A stretch of 64,000 nucleotides of DNA, taken from the NCBI RefSeq assembly GCF_030272615.1, contig NC_081411.1, positions 211,624,744 through 211,688,743 on the forward strand. The letters run 5' to 3'. The DNA is from Cryptomeria japonica (Eukaryota; Streptophyta; Pinopsida; Cupressales; Cupressaceae). The number at the start of each line of letters is the position of its first letter. The stretch's first letter is position 1. The translations under genes were made by a program, and so were the position numbers. Shown here piece after piece: positions 44,039 to 55,611 of the stretch. The notes below the pieces were generated by a model. It worked only from the letters and a program-made list of their open reading frames with translations, made no database searches and was not told the origin of the DNA.

Positions 44039-44283
44039 ATGTAGTGTCGCGGTTAAAACACTTCGTTGGTGAAGCGACCACCAAGGTTCAAACCTCTGTT
44101 GGGCCATTGTCCTCGCAGACCTCGTGTCTTCGCTGGATTGTTGTTCTCGCAGGTTTGAACAAGTGAAGTGTGGGGATGAGGTCCCTCGATTGTGACCTCA
44201 CCGGTTCATAGCTCCGGGTCAAAAGCATTTCACGTGGAACCAGAGGACGTGTTATGCCAACGTCGTCGATCACGTTAAAAAAA
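44039..44283 (+). mobile_element. tRNA-derived SINE
   Basis: About 245 bases of G+C-richer DNA in an A+T-rich surround. The head has a pol III A-box-like word TAGTGTCGCGG (44042-44052) and a perfect B box GGTTCAAACCTC (44085-44096) at tRNA-like spacing. The tail ends in GTTAAAAAAA. SINEs are transcribed by RNA polymerase III from these boxes and moved by LINE enzymes, and LINE relics lie 2-4 kb upstream. A flanking duplication was not certain. The minus-strand open frame inside it is a by-product. Confidence 0.78.
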
Positions 44284-45569
44284 TTTACTAAACATTATTT
44301 AAAAATAAATCAAAATCAAAATAAAATTTTAATAGATCCTGAAAATACTTTGTCTAATAAATATTGGAAACAAATTCCTATAATAAAGCTGAAAAAATCC
44401 CTTCATACCTCAAAAGAAGTGATTTATCAAACATCTAAAGAAGTGCTAGTAAAAAAGTCGAGGTAAATAAAAAATATCATGAAAGATTTCTAAGATTTGC
44501 TAAAAATAGGGTTAAATTCAATGATGAAAGGATAGATTTTGGAGAAACATGTCTTAAAAAAATGGCCGAAATCTATCTAGTAGAAAACAAAACATATAGG
44601 AAGGTTCACAATGCAATGACAAAAGAGATACCAAAGTTGACAAACAAGTCCAATATGAAATCCAATAAAAATTTAGAGAAGATAATTTACAAAACTTAGT
44701 AAATTTTATCCTCCAAAAAGTTGAAGATTAATTTTCTAATCAAATAGCTGATAAAGTTCTGGAGTGGAAATTGGATCATAACGTATATTTCTATCTCATA
44801 GTTACAATTATTGGAGAGGATGGAAACTCCCACCCCTAGGAGAGGAGAAAAAGGTAGAAAATTTAAACTTTCAAAGATTAAATAAGAAACAACAATATGT
44901 TTTTAAATATTTGAGATAAATTAGTGAGAATAAGGAGAGATGGTATTCTCTCACCGATAACAATGAAGTCTCGTTCATCGAATGTGTTTGGGAATCAATC
45001 CAACAAAGTCATTTTTTCTTGAGTTCTTTCTTTTTTTTTGTTATAGCTATATTTGACCTGTTATGATAATTAATATGATATATTTTAAATAGATTTCTTA
45101 AATATCAAGGAATGCAACAAATTGAAAAAAATTATTCAAGTCTAGGTTTGTTTTTAGTGTTTTCCTTAGTGTTTTCTATATTTGTCAATGTTGTGGCATT
45201 TTGGGGTTTCCATTAGTATCATGTATTTCCTTTCAAATCCAATATCCTAGTTGTTCACCTAAAAAACTTAATTCATTAAAGATCAAGCTATTAAACTATT
45301 CCATCCTTGAGTACCATTTCCTTCCAAACCCCACCATCTCAATCCTTCACCAAATAAAGAATTTCCTAAGTGTTTTGAATCTTCAAATTTGGTCATGCAT
45401 AGATGCATTCCTATATAACTCCACTTCCTTGATGTTGATATAATCATGAAATCATTATTATATACAATATTGGTATCATCATTTTTTAGAACCTACTAAC
45501 ATAATCTTTTCATGAAATAGAAATTTCTATATATTTTGAGTCAAAGGATTGCACCATCCATTTCCCTAA
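44284..45569. other. No gene recognised
   Basis: A+T-rich, with no motif in any frame. A slightly G+C-richer patch lies near 44940-45000. Confidence 0.5.
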
Positions 45570-46560
45570 TTTATCATCAAAGAAGGCCCCTAAAACTCTA
45601 GCAAAATATGTTCAAAAGAACCATTCGAAACATCATATTATTGGTAATAAGGATGAAGGTGTGCAAACCAAGAGAAGACTTGCAAGAGCAAGTGAGCAAG
45701 TGAATCTTTGTCTCCTTTCAAAAGTGGAACCGAAGACTTGTGTTGATGCTAGCAAAGATGAAGGATGAGTTAAAGCAATGGAAATAGAGATAAATCATAT
45801 TGAGAAGAATCAAACAAGGGAATTAGTCCCTATACCTACTAACGATAATGTCATAGGAACAAAGTGGGTGTTCCAGAACAAGTTGGATGATCAAGGAAAA
45901 GTGACAAGAAACAAAGAAAGACTAGTTTGTAAAACTTACTCACAAGTAGAAGGGATTGACTTTGAAGAGACATTTGCTCTAGTGGAAAAAATGGAGGCAA
46001 TTAGAATGTTTCTTTCCTTTGTAGCCCATAAGAACTTTAAGGTTTATCAGATGGATGTCAAGTCATCTTTTTTGAATGGTGATTTAGAGGAAGAAGTTTA
46101 CATAGAGAAGCCTAATGGTTTTGAGAGCAACCTGATGGTTTTGAGTTATCAAAGGATTCAAATATGGTGTGCAGACTCAATAAGGCTCTGTATGGTCTCA
46201 AACAAGCCCCTAGGAATCGGTATGCAAGTTTGGACAGGTACTTACTTCAACAAGGTTTCAAGAAAGATACTATGGATATAAATCTTTACTTTAAGGTTGA
46301 GGAAGACACGCTTTTGATAGTTGTTGTATATGTTGATGACATTATTTTTAGTAGAAATGTTGGTGTATGTAAGAAATTTGTAAATGATATGCCAAAAAGA
46401 GTTTGAGATGTCTATGATTGGTGAGTTGCTTTTCTTTCTTAAACTTCAAGTTGCTTAGCTAGATTATGGTTATTTCACAAGCTAAGTATGCCAAGGAGAT
46501 GTTGAAAAAGTTTGGTATGGAGGATTTTAAACTAGTAAGTACCCCTGGGCTACTTCTATG
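45570..46560 (+). pseudogene. copia reverse transcriptase fragment
   Basis: The relic begins within the integrase-RT linker (KTLAKYVQKNH) and passes into RVT_2: [19 protein letters not shown], then [21 protein letters not shown] frameshift near 46140 separates this from [11 protein letters not shown] and YVDDIIF (the catalytic YVDD, near 46333). After 46406 only shreds such as EFEMS remain. No LTR, gag or RNase H is attached. The sequence is closest by eye to the RT of element E nearby, so it is an older, truncated insertion of the same lineage. RT would have made cDNA from element RNA. Confidence 0.85.
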
Positions 46561-46861
46561 TGATTCACATTGATATTGTAAATCTAATAGTGGTTTATGA
46601 CTTCAAGGCCAATGGCGTAATTCTATGTGATCCAATCCTTGATCAGTTTACCCACATAGGTCTGCTAATTATGGGTAAGACTAATCTCCACATAAAATAG
46701 CACTCCAAAAAACCTCTCAAACCTGTAAAACACAAAAAAAATTCATTGGCTTTTTTGTGGTTTAACAACAATGGAGATGCTACGCATGAAAATTTTACTC
46801 TTGAAAATTTCACAAAAATTCGTTATCTTTTGCAAATTTTAAAAACTATACAAAATGGTAT
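46561..46861. other. No gene recognised
   Basis: Short A+T-rich spacer with GAAAATTTTAC and GAAAATTTCAC words. It ends at the LTR of element E. Confidence 0.5.
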
Positions 46862-47930
46862 TGTTGGATATTGCTGAGAAGTTTGCTGGAATGGTGTGTT
46901 GTCATTGATGTCAACATATTTCTCTATGTATTCTAGTGTTACAGTCAAATTAAATGAGTTGGTTTGGCCAGTTTGTTGCAGATGAGTTGTTGTAGATCAA
47001 AGGGTTTTGAGATAAGTATCTCTAGTTGATTCAACTAAGGTTTCAGAGGTCCGCATGATATTTTGATCGAGTTATGAGATCTGGTATTGAGATTGGTTTT
47101 TAGTTGTTTGTGTTGACCAGTGTTCAGGATTCTGGTTCGCATTTCTCTAAAATTGCAATATCTTGGTTTGCAGAATTGGCAGAGTGTTTGGGACATTCAT
47201 ATGTGTCCTCTATTCAAATGGTTCATGATTTGGAGGCCTGCAAGTGAATCTTTCAGTTTGTCAGTCAGTTCAGTAAGTGTTCTTAAGGTTCGGTATAATG
47301 TTGATGGAAATTATAATAAGTGGTGAGGTTGTGGTTGTTGCTATGGTAATTCATGATGCTTGTGGATGTTTCTAGATCATGTTCTATCTGTGTTGATGGT
47401 CCACATTGATCATTGGGCACATTATTGATTTTTTTCTTGATCTGGTGGTGTTCTTCGTGTTATGCGACATTCATGATGATTGTAGCATGTTGTGGATGAT
47501 CGTGGTGTAATTCTTGATGGTGTTGTGTGTTTGAGGTGTTGGTTTAGGTCCATAATATGTCCTAACTGACATTGTTTTGGTTCGCATGTAATGTTGTAGC
47601 GTGTGTGGTTATATGCTTTGTAATATGTGATGAGTGTTGAGCCGACCTTGAATTATAGGTTGATGATTTGTATAAATAAATGTAATAATCATGTGAGAGT
47701 TGTATCTACATGTGCGAGCAATGTTCGATCTTTCAGTAGCAGAGGAGAAGTACGAAGAAGCGTGAAGAAGTGCGAAAAGAGAAGAGTTTGTGATGGTGTG
47801 CTTAACCGAAGCTGTAACCAAGCATGAGGAGATGCTATTCTATCAGTTCATGATCTTCCAGATGTAATCTGAATGTTTTTGTAAGGAAATGAGCCTTCCC
47901 AAGGGTTGTAGCCCTTCTTGTTATGTGATT
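46862..47930 (+). mobile_element. 5' LTR of element E, truncated
   Basis: It aligns with the first 1.05 kb of the 3' LTR (53088 on), including TATAAATAAATG at 47671. It stops after TTATGTGATT, about 290 bases before the LTR end. Confidence 0.85.
47671..47678 (+). promoter_or_regulatory. TATA box, element E LTR
   Basis: TATAAATA occurs here, at 53876 and at 62128, in three otherwise diverged LTRs of the same family. Confidence 0.55.
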
Positions 47931-49091
47931 ACTATGACAAATATGACTAGATACATGCTCACTGGAAAACTTGCTACTTTTGAGTTGAGCGAGTTTGGTG
48001 AAACTCTTCCTAAGACAAAATCTGCATTCAAAGCTACTATTTCTTGGAAGTAGAAATATGATCCGGGAGAAAGTTCTACAAGGGTGTCCAGATATGAGAA
48101 GGAGATGAGAGAGCTTGAAGAAAAAGAGAGAGAGCTTGAGGAGCTTGAAGCCCTGATTGCCAAAAGATTGCCTAAAGGTGCCAATAAGTATGAAGGCAAG
48201 TTGTCTTTTAAATGTTTTTCATGTAATAAGATAGGGCATTTTGCCTCAAGGTGTTCAGAAAGAGTTTCTAAGAAGCCATTTAAGCCTTATAAGCCTAAAT
48301 ATCAGAAGAAGTGTTATTATGCTGTTGATGAAGGTGTGACAGATGATGAGTCTGATAATGGAAATTCAGGAGATGAATGGGTGTTCATTGCTATCAAGGA
48401 ATATGATCTGGTGACTAATAATTCTACTAGTTGCATTAATGAGGAGAAAGATTTGGCTGCTAAAGTTGAAGAGAAAGATGAATGGGTTATTGATAGTGGA
48501 TTCTCTCATCACATGACAGATGATAAGAGTAAGTTTGTGAATATGGAAAAGTATGATGGTGGTGTAGTAAGGTTTGAAGAAGATAAAGCTGGTATAATAT
48601 GTGGTAGAGGTTATATTTCTCTTGATGGTAAGGATAACACTGATAGTGTCTTATATGTTGAAGGTCTAAAGCATATTCTTTTGAGTGTTGGGCAAATGGT
48701 TGACAAGGGTTATGATTTGCAATTCAAGAATGGAAAGTGTAAGATCTTGAGTAGCTCTGGAATTGAGATTGCATCAAGTACAAAGAATAAAGGTAATATC
48801 TTTCACTTGCATGCTAGTGGTAAAAGTTGTTTGATTGCTCAAATTGATGAAAGTTGGTTATGGAACAGAAGGATGTGTCATGTAAATTTTGATTGCATGG
48901 TTAAGATAAGTTCTACTCAAGCAGTGAGAGATCTTCCTAAGTTAGTAAAGCCTACTAATTTGATATGTAAGGGATGCCAATTAGAGAAGCATACAAGAGT
49001 TACTTTTAAAAGAAAACAATATACTTTTAATGGAATATTGGATCTTGTGCATACTGATTTGTGTGGTCCTTCTAGAGTGAGAAGCTTGTAG
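47931..49091 (+). pseudogene. gag C-terminus, protease and pre-integrase of element E
   Basis: The frame starts at the deletion joint inside gag. After TAG 48051 it continues with a Glu-rich helix, the zinc knuckle CFSCNKIGHFASRC near 48215-48256, and the protease active site DSGFSHHM near 48495. The GAG_pre-integrase region follows with LWNRRMCHVNF and CKGCQLEKH (zinc-binding H-H-C-C), then the first integrase aspartate in HTDLCGP. TAG 49089 stops it where relatives continue. Gag packages RNA, and protease cuts the polyprotein. The intact UBN2-type gag N-terminus, lost here, can be seen in element G. Confidence 0.88.
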
Positions 49092-50296
49092 GGTGACAGG
49101 TATTTCATGTTGCTGATTGATAACTATTCAAGGATGATGTGGGTTACTTTCTTAAGGGAGAATTCTGAAGTATTGGAGAAGTTCAAGATTTTAAAAGCTA
49201 TGGTTGTGACTGAGACTGGACTAAAGCTGAAGTGTTTGAGATCTGACAGAGGTGGTGAATTTACTTTCAGTGAGTTCAATACATTTTGTGAGGAGCATGG
49301 GGTGAAGAGATGGTTATCTTCTCTGCAAACCCCTCAGTAGAATGGTGTTGTGGAAAGGAAGAATATAACAATTCAGGAAGATGCTAGAATCATGATGATT
49401 GAAGGAAATTTTTTGCATATCTATTGGAGAGAATTTGTGAGTACTGTTGTATACACTTTGAATCGAGTGCATATCAAAGGTGATACCGATAAGACTCCTT
49501 ATGAGTTATGGTTTGGTCACGTTCCTATAGTTAGATATTTCAGAATTTTTGGTAGTAAATGCTATATCAGAAGAGATGAAGATCTAGGGAAGTTTGATGC
49601 TAGAAGTGATGAAGTAATTTTTCTTGATTATTCTACTAAGAGACACACCTACCGATGTTATAATAAGATATTGAGGAAGATAGTTGAAAGTGCTAATGTG
49701 AAGGTTGATGAAGGAAATGAGAGACAGATTAGATCTTGAGGATATGATTCAGATGATCAATATGTTAGTTCAAATAAAGGAAAGCAAGTGTTAATCCAAA
49801 ATCAAATTCAAATTGCTTTAGAAAAGCCTGAGAATGAAGGAGAAGGTCCAAGTACTAGTGCAGAAGAAAGAGATCAAGAGTTTGGAAATTGGGAAAATCC
49901 TAAGACTCCCATGTATGTAAGGTTGAATAATTAAGAGAATAATATCATAAGAGATAAGAATAGAGGTGTGATTACTAGAAGAAGAATTGTTGAAGAGTAT
50001 TGCTTAATTTCTAAGATTGAACCTAAGGATGTTAGTGAAGCTTGTAAAGATGAAAATTTGGTTAAAGAAATGGAAGAAGAATTGAACCAGATTGAAAAGA
50101 ATAATACATGGATTCTTGTTCCTAGACCTAAGGATAAAAATGTGATTGGAACTAAATGGGTATTTTGGAATAAATTGAATGAACAAGGTGAAGTGGTTAG
50201 GAATAAAGTAAGACTTGTTTGTAAGGGTTATTCTCATGTGGAAGGAAATGATTTTGAGGAGACTTTTTCTCTGGTAGCTAAAATTGAAGTTGTTAG
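49092..50296 (+). pseudogene. Integrase and RT start of element E
   Basis: Same frame. LLIDNYSRMMWV is followed by SDRGGEF (second catalytic Asp, near 49242) and, after TAG 49338, NGVVERKN (catalytic Glu). Then come YELWFGHVPIV and the FGSKCYI region. TGA 49737 and TAA 49932 interrupt the linker. From 50030 RVT_2 begins with [20 protein letters not shown] and runs to FEETFSLVAKIEVV, where the solo LTR is inserted. Confidence 0.88.
50292..50296. repeat. Target duplication of solo LTR, left copy
   Basis: GTTAG, repeated at 51458-51462. Confidence 0.92.
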
Positions 50297-51457
50297 TGTA
50301 ATGTCATAAAATTGCGACCCTAGCAATTTTTGACAGCATTAGGGTCCTCACACACATGAGATCGAATCCTCTAGCCTAATCGGAGATCGAAGACTACTCA
50401 AACCTCATAATCAACTTCTTCCTTGGCCTCTGCATCACCTTGAATGCACTCTTCCCTGGAGAAAGATGTAGGAAAGGGGCATGACGCCCCTATCCCTGCC
50501 TTATTTTGGGGCAGGACCTTTCCTAGAGCATACATTGTGGGTTGTGTAGTGAGTGGGAAACTCCTCCGATGTTGGCCCATGACAAAAATCAAATCCATTA
50601 ACATGTATTTAAGGGGCATTTGTCCTCTCATTTGCATAAGTTGGATAGTTGGGAGTTGGTCAAGTTGCATAAGTGATCGAGCATTCAAGCATTCTTTTCC
50701 AGCATTGAGCATTCTCAACTCTCCCTTCAAGGCTAGGTGTTGCATCCAAGTCAAGGATTAAACCATTGAAGAGGAAATTGATTCCAATATTCAATTCTAC
50801 ACAAGCATTTATATCAACATCGCTACCACAACCTCCCTCGAGGTGATTTACAATTCAATCTTTCAATTACATCTACTTGCAAGTACTTTCTTTCATTACT
50901 TGGTTAATTCCAAAACTGGGGTTTGACCTAAAGGCAAACACCCAATCCAAAATCATTTTCCTCTCTTTTTTGTGTGTAGGTTGTAGGTGCATAGTTGTAC
51001 TTTTGGATTTAGGCTCCATTTGCAGAGGCGGAAAAACCCTTTTTATTTCACGGATTTTTTGAAGGACCATGTACATTCCCGCCATGGTCCGGGCAACTTT
51101 TCCTCAAATTCGCAGGGCGACTTCATCTCAACATATTACTACTAGTTTCAGGTGCACAACTTCATCCCATATCCCGATCTTAAGTTATAACCAGTTCTTT
51201 GTCACTTTTTCACTACATAATTCAATCAAATCCTTTCCATTTCAAATAGGAAGAGGGGATTAGCTTATCATTCCCATTTCACTCAAAATTCTATCATCTT
51301 CTTTGAATGTTGAATCTAGTGAATTCTCCTCTCCTCTTCCAAAGTAACTAGGTGAAAAGTGTTTGAAAGGGAATCCGTAGTGAAACTCCCATCTCTCCTT
51401 GGAGGGAAAGGGTAGTTCTCCTCTTGATATCTCATTCACATATTTCACCACATTACA
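50297..51457 (+). mobile_element. Solo LTR, third gypsy-like family
   Basis: 1,161 bases from TGTAATG to CATTACA, a perfect 7-base terminal inverted repeat, with GTTAG on both sides. The start resembles the LTRs of A and B, a TATTTAAGG promoter candidate lies at 50606, and the GGGTTTGACCTAAAGGCAAA hairpin motif is at 50918. No internal region remains, so this is the product of recombination between two LTRs. Open frames inside it (for example 50398-50754 minus) have no motif. Confidence 0.92.
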
Positions 51458-51462
51458 GTTAG
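51458..51462. repeat. Target duplication of solo LTR, right copy
   Basis: GTTAG, identical to 50292-50296. Confidence 0.92.
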
Positions 51463-52717
51463 ATTATTTCTTTCTTATGTTGCTTACAAATATCTCAAAG
51501 TTTATCAAATGGATGTCAAGTCCGCCTTTCTTAATGGTGAGCTAGAAGAAGTCTTTATTGAGAAACTAGATGGATTTCAGTTGACAAATCAGAAGGATAT
51601 GGTTTGCAAGTTGAAGAAAGCACTATATGTATTGAAGCAAGACACAAAAGCTTGGTATGCCAAATTGGATAAGTATTTGATGAATCTCAAATTCAATAAA
51701 GGTACTGTTGATAGTAGTTTGTACTTTAAGATTGATGATTATACCATCTTGATTGTTGAAGTTTTTGTTGATGATATTATTTTTGGTGGAAATGATTGTT
51801 TGTGCAAGAAGTTTGTTGATGATATGCAGAATGAATTTGAGATGTCTATGACTGGTGAAATGAAATTCTTTTTGGGATTGAAAATTATTCAGTTGGATAA
51901 AGGCATTTTTATATCACAGTCTAAGTATGTGAAAGAATTGTTGAAGAAGTTTGGTTTAGAGGAAACAAAGCTAGTTGGTACACCTATGGTGATCGAATGT
52001 AATTTGACTAAGGATGATGATTCTTTGAAAGCAAATGAGACTAGATACAGATCTATGATTGGTGGATTGTTGTATTTGACTCAAACTAGACCAGATATTA
52101 TGAATCTTGTTTGTCTTGTTGATATATTTCAAGTTGATCCTAAGGAATCTCATGTTGTTGTTGTGAAGAGAATTTTCAGATATTTGAAAGAGACAGTTGA
52201 TTTAGGTTTGTGGTATCCTAAAGATGATGATTTTACTTTGAGTGCTTTTACAGATGTTGATTGGGTAGGTGATGTGGATGACAAAAAGAGTACTAGTGGT
52301 GGTGCATTTTTCTTGGGTAAGAGATTGGTTTCATGGATGAGTAAGAAGTGGAATGATATTTCTTTATCTACTGCAAAAGCTAAATACATTATTGTTGCTA
52401 GTAGTCGTACTCGGGTGGTATGGATTAAGCAGATGTGGAAGGATATTAGAGTTATTTTTTATAAGCCTACTGCTATATACTATGATAAGTCAAGTGTTAT
52501 TAACATTTCTAAGAATCCAGTGTTGCATTCTAAGACCAAGCATATATCAATCAAGTTTCATATCTTGAGAGAGAAGTTGAATGAGAAGCAAGTCAGATTG
52601 GAGTATATATCTACAAAGGAACAAATCGCAGATATCTTGATGAAGTCCTTGCCTAAAGATATTTTTGAGTATCTCAGAGAGAAGATAGGGGTGATTGATC
52701 CTCCTAGTGAGAACTAA
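51463..52717 (+). pseudogene. RT and RNase H of element E
   Basis: About 417 open codons resume RVT_2 exactly where it was cut. [17 protein letters not shown] is followed by ALYVLKQDTKAWY, FVDDIIF (FVDD in place of YVDD, near 51766), then the connection region RYRSMIGGLLYLTQTRPDI. RNase H has DVDWVGDVDDKKSTSG, then the segment LSTAKAKYIIVASS where the family has a conserved Glu (T-E-A-E-Y; here K replaces E), and HISIKFHILREK. The final stop is natural (52715-52717). The K substitution may make RNase H inactive. Confidence 0.88.
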
Positions 52718-53087
52718 GATGCATGGATTTGCATCAATCTGGTGGACTTCACAAAGATATCTTGTGATCCAGGTTGATGAGTGAGGCTGCTACTCAAGGG
52801 GATTAGTTAGTGTTGTGGTTTAGTTGTTCATATGAGTTTGTTTGGCCAAAAGGGGGGTGATATTCAAACTTGTGAGATAGTTCTAAGATTGAGAGAATCG
52901 TGATTTGTATGTGCCTTTTGCGTTGATGTCAAAGGGGGAGAAGAGTGTGTGAAAAACTGCCATATTATGTGCTACATCTTAGAGGGAGATTGTTAAGAGT
53001 TATGAGAGATTGTTGGTTGTTGAATTCTTTTTTTGCATTGATTGTTTTTCACATTCATATGTTTTCATAAATTCCAAAGGGGGAGAT
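52718..53087 (+). promoter_or_regulatory. 3' spacer with four polypurine-like tracts, element E
   Basis: CAAAAGGGGGGTGA near 52847, CAAAGGGGGAGAAG near 52930, TTAGAGGGAGATTG near 52980 and CCAAAGGGGGAGATTG ending at 53087 precede the 3' LTR. The last one abuts it. Confidence 0.65.
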
Positions 53088-54413
53088 TGTTGGATATTGT
53101 TGAGAATTTTGTTGGAATGATGTGTTGTCATTGATGTCAACATATTTATCTATGTATTCTAGTGTTGCAGTCAGATTAAATGAGTTGATTTGGCTAGTGT
53201 GTTGCAGATTCAAGTTGTTGTGGATTAAATTGGGCTATGAAATAAGTATCTCTAGTTGACTCAACTAAGGTTTGAAAGGTCCGCATGATGTTTTGATCGA
53301 GTTATGAGATCCGATATTGAGGTTGGTTTTTAGTTGTTTGTGTTGATCAGTGTTTAAGATTCTACTCCAGAATTGCAATATCTTGGTTTGTGGATTTGGA
53401 AGAGTGTTTGGGATGCTCATATGTATCCTTAATTCAGATGGTTCATGATTTGGAGGTCCACAAGTGAATCTTTTAGTTTTTCAGTCAGTACAGTAAGTGT
53501 TCTTGAGGTTCGGTATAATGTTCATGGAGATTCTAGTAAGTGGTGATGTTGCGGTTGTTTTTGTGGTAACTCATGATGCTTGTGGATGTTTCTAGATCTA
53601 TTTCTATCCATATTGATGGTCTACATTGATCATTGCGTGCACTATTGATTATTTTCTTGATCTGGTGGTGTTCTTCATGTTATGCAACATTTATGATGAT
53701 TGTAGCGTGTTCTGGATGATCATGGTGTAATTATTGATGGTGTTGGTTTAGGTTCATACTATATCTTAGCCAACATTGTTTTGGTCTGCATGTAATGTTG
53801 CAACATGTGTGGTTATATTCTTTGTAATATGTGATGAGTGTTGAGCCCGACCTTGAAATATAGGTTGATGATTTGTATAAATAAATGTAATAATCACGTG
53901 AGAGTTGTATCTACATGTGCGAACAATGATTTTATCTTTCAGTGGTAGAGGAGAAGTGTGAAGAAGTGTGAAAATAGAAGAGTTTGTGATTGTGTACTTA
54001 ACCAGAACTATAACCAGGCATGAGGAGATTCTATTCTATCAGTTCATGATCTTCCAAATGTAATCCAAATGTTTTTGTAAGGAAGTGAGCCTTCCCAAGG
54101 GTTGTAGCCCTTCTTCTTATGTGATTTGACCAGTGAGCTCTAGGCAGTCTGCTTGAATGCATGTGCATTCCCCATTGTAATATTTTATTTACTCCTAGCA
54201 GGATATTATCTCATTGTGGTTAGGTTCCCACCATGGTGTTTACCTTAAACGAGTTTTGCACGTAAAAAATCTTGGTGTTATGTGTGATATTGATGTGGTT
54301 TTGATTTGTGCTTTCATTGTTAATCAGATTTGAAATTGTGTTTGAGTTAAGTAAAGTTTTGTGAGCAAACTGATTCACCCCCACTCTCTCAGTTTATTGC
54401 ATTGTTTCCAACA
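53088..54413 (+). mobile_element. 3' LTR of element E, complete
   Basis: 1,326 bases from TGTTGGATATTG to TTTCCAACA with a 7-base terminal inverted repeat. TATA box at 53876. Confidence 0.9.
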
Positions 54414-55055
54414 ACTATTTTATGTGAAGTTTAGCCATTTCCCTGTGCTTTTCATCTTTGATAGATTTTATTGCTTGATCAGACCATTATAGTCTGCCAT
54501 TTATTTGGTTGGTCTATATCTATTAGGTGTGATCTTTGGCATCAAGGACATGCTTATTATCTATTGACTAGAGGTGGCTCTCATATATTATAAGTTGGTG
54601 GATCATGTTTCATGATTGACATTAGTATTTGTGGCTCTGTGTCCATTAGTGCTAGATGAAGGTCATTGACAAGTGAATCTTTTAGTTGGCTTCTAATAGT
54701 GAAATGCATTGATTCATTAGGGAACCCAATCATCCTATCAACTATTATAATAGGATACACTCTATCTATGATATACTATTGGCACATCTAATCATTGTTT
54801 GGTTGTAATCCGAGGCAGTGTTGGTTGGTGCATTATCCACTCGCTCCACACATGGAGGTATTTGCAGAGATCATTGGCTCATGGTACCTATGGTTAGTGC
54901 CACCTTCTAACTATATTTGTTCATATAATAAGGGGTTGTGTTGTTTTATACCGATGATATTATTTTGTGCAAGTAAATCAATAGTCTTAAGGTTGGCGGG
55001 TTTGTGAATTATTCATTGAAACTTTAGTCTCTATGTAGATATCTATAGGGAGGAC
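54414..55055. other. No gene recognised
   Basis: Noncoding between elements E and F. One 70-codon frame (54795-55007) has no motif. It may be a decayed transposon, since the far side of element F (60951) shows a gag relic. Confidence 0.5.
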
Positions 55056-55060
55056 ATTAT
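55056..55060. repeat. Target duplication of element F, left copy
   Basis: ATTAT, repeated at 60087-60091. Confidence 0.88.
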
Positions 55061-55564
55061 TGTTGTGCAAGCAGAAGTAAAAGCCCCAGATAATTAAATA
55101 TTGCAGAACAAGTTAGATGCAAATAAATTTTAAAGAAAAGAAAAGAACATCAAAATAACACACAACACACGAATTTACGTGGTAAAACCTTGAAAAATGC
55201 CAAGGAAACATCCACGAGGCAAGATATCGATATTCTTATTGCTCATAAGAAAAACATTACAAACTTCACATCTGCTACTCTCTTGCAATCTAAATTTACA
55301 AAATACAACAACAATTATTACATCACATTTTCCCTTATAGGAAACATAGATATATACAAAAATTCTTCTAAATGCAACTGCCACCAACATATAAATATCC
55401 CACTCAACTCCTTAAGAGAAAGTAGGAACTTTCTCACAAAGAAGAACTCCTTAAAAGAAAGTAGAAACTTTCTCACAAAGAAGTCCTATTCTGAAGGTGA
55501 GAAGAAATTAGGAATTTCTCTTTTCTATTGTTTCCATGTTTCTAATTATTGTCACTATCCAACA
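55061..55564 (-). mobile_element. 3' LTR of element F
   Basis: 504 bases. It contains a direct duplication of an AAGAAGAACTCCTTAA-like segment with AGTAGRAACTTTCTCACAAA (about 55415 and 55455). Confidence 0.92.
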
Positions 55565-55577
55565 TTTTCCATCTTGA
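55565..55577 (-). promoter_or_regulatory. Polypurine tract of element F
   Basis: On the minus strand GTCAAGATGGAAAA directly precedes the 3' LTR. Confidence 0.6.
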
Positions 55578-55611
55578 CAAGAATTTACCTAATACTTGCC
55601 CAAAACCATCT

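Larger units (their letters stand above)
46862..54413 (+). mobile_element. Element E: Ty1/copia retrotransposon
   Basis: It runs from TGTTGGATATTG to TTTCCAACA. The order gag, protease, integrase, RT, RNase H is that of copia. The 5' LTR is truncated together with the primer-binding site and gag start. Pol keeps one reading frame from 47931 to 52717 once the solo LTR at 50297-51457 is set aside, with five nonsense codons. No matching five-base duplication was found (GGTAT left, ACTAT right), so one flank has changed. LTRs differ visibly more than those of element D, so E is old. Element G (61310 on) is a relative. Confidence 0.88.

Noticed and set aside
44088-44273. 61-codon minus-strand protein
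   Set aside because: It lies wholly inside the SINE, which is a noncoding pol III unit.
50398-50761. Overlapping open frames of 105-118 codons on both strands
   Set aside because: They are inside the solo LTR, with no domain and no codon bias.
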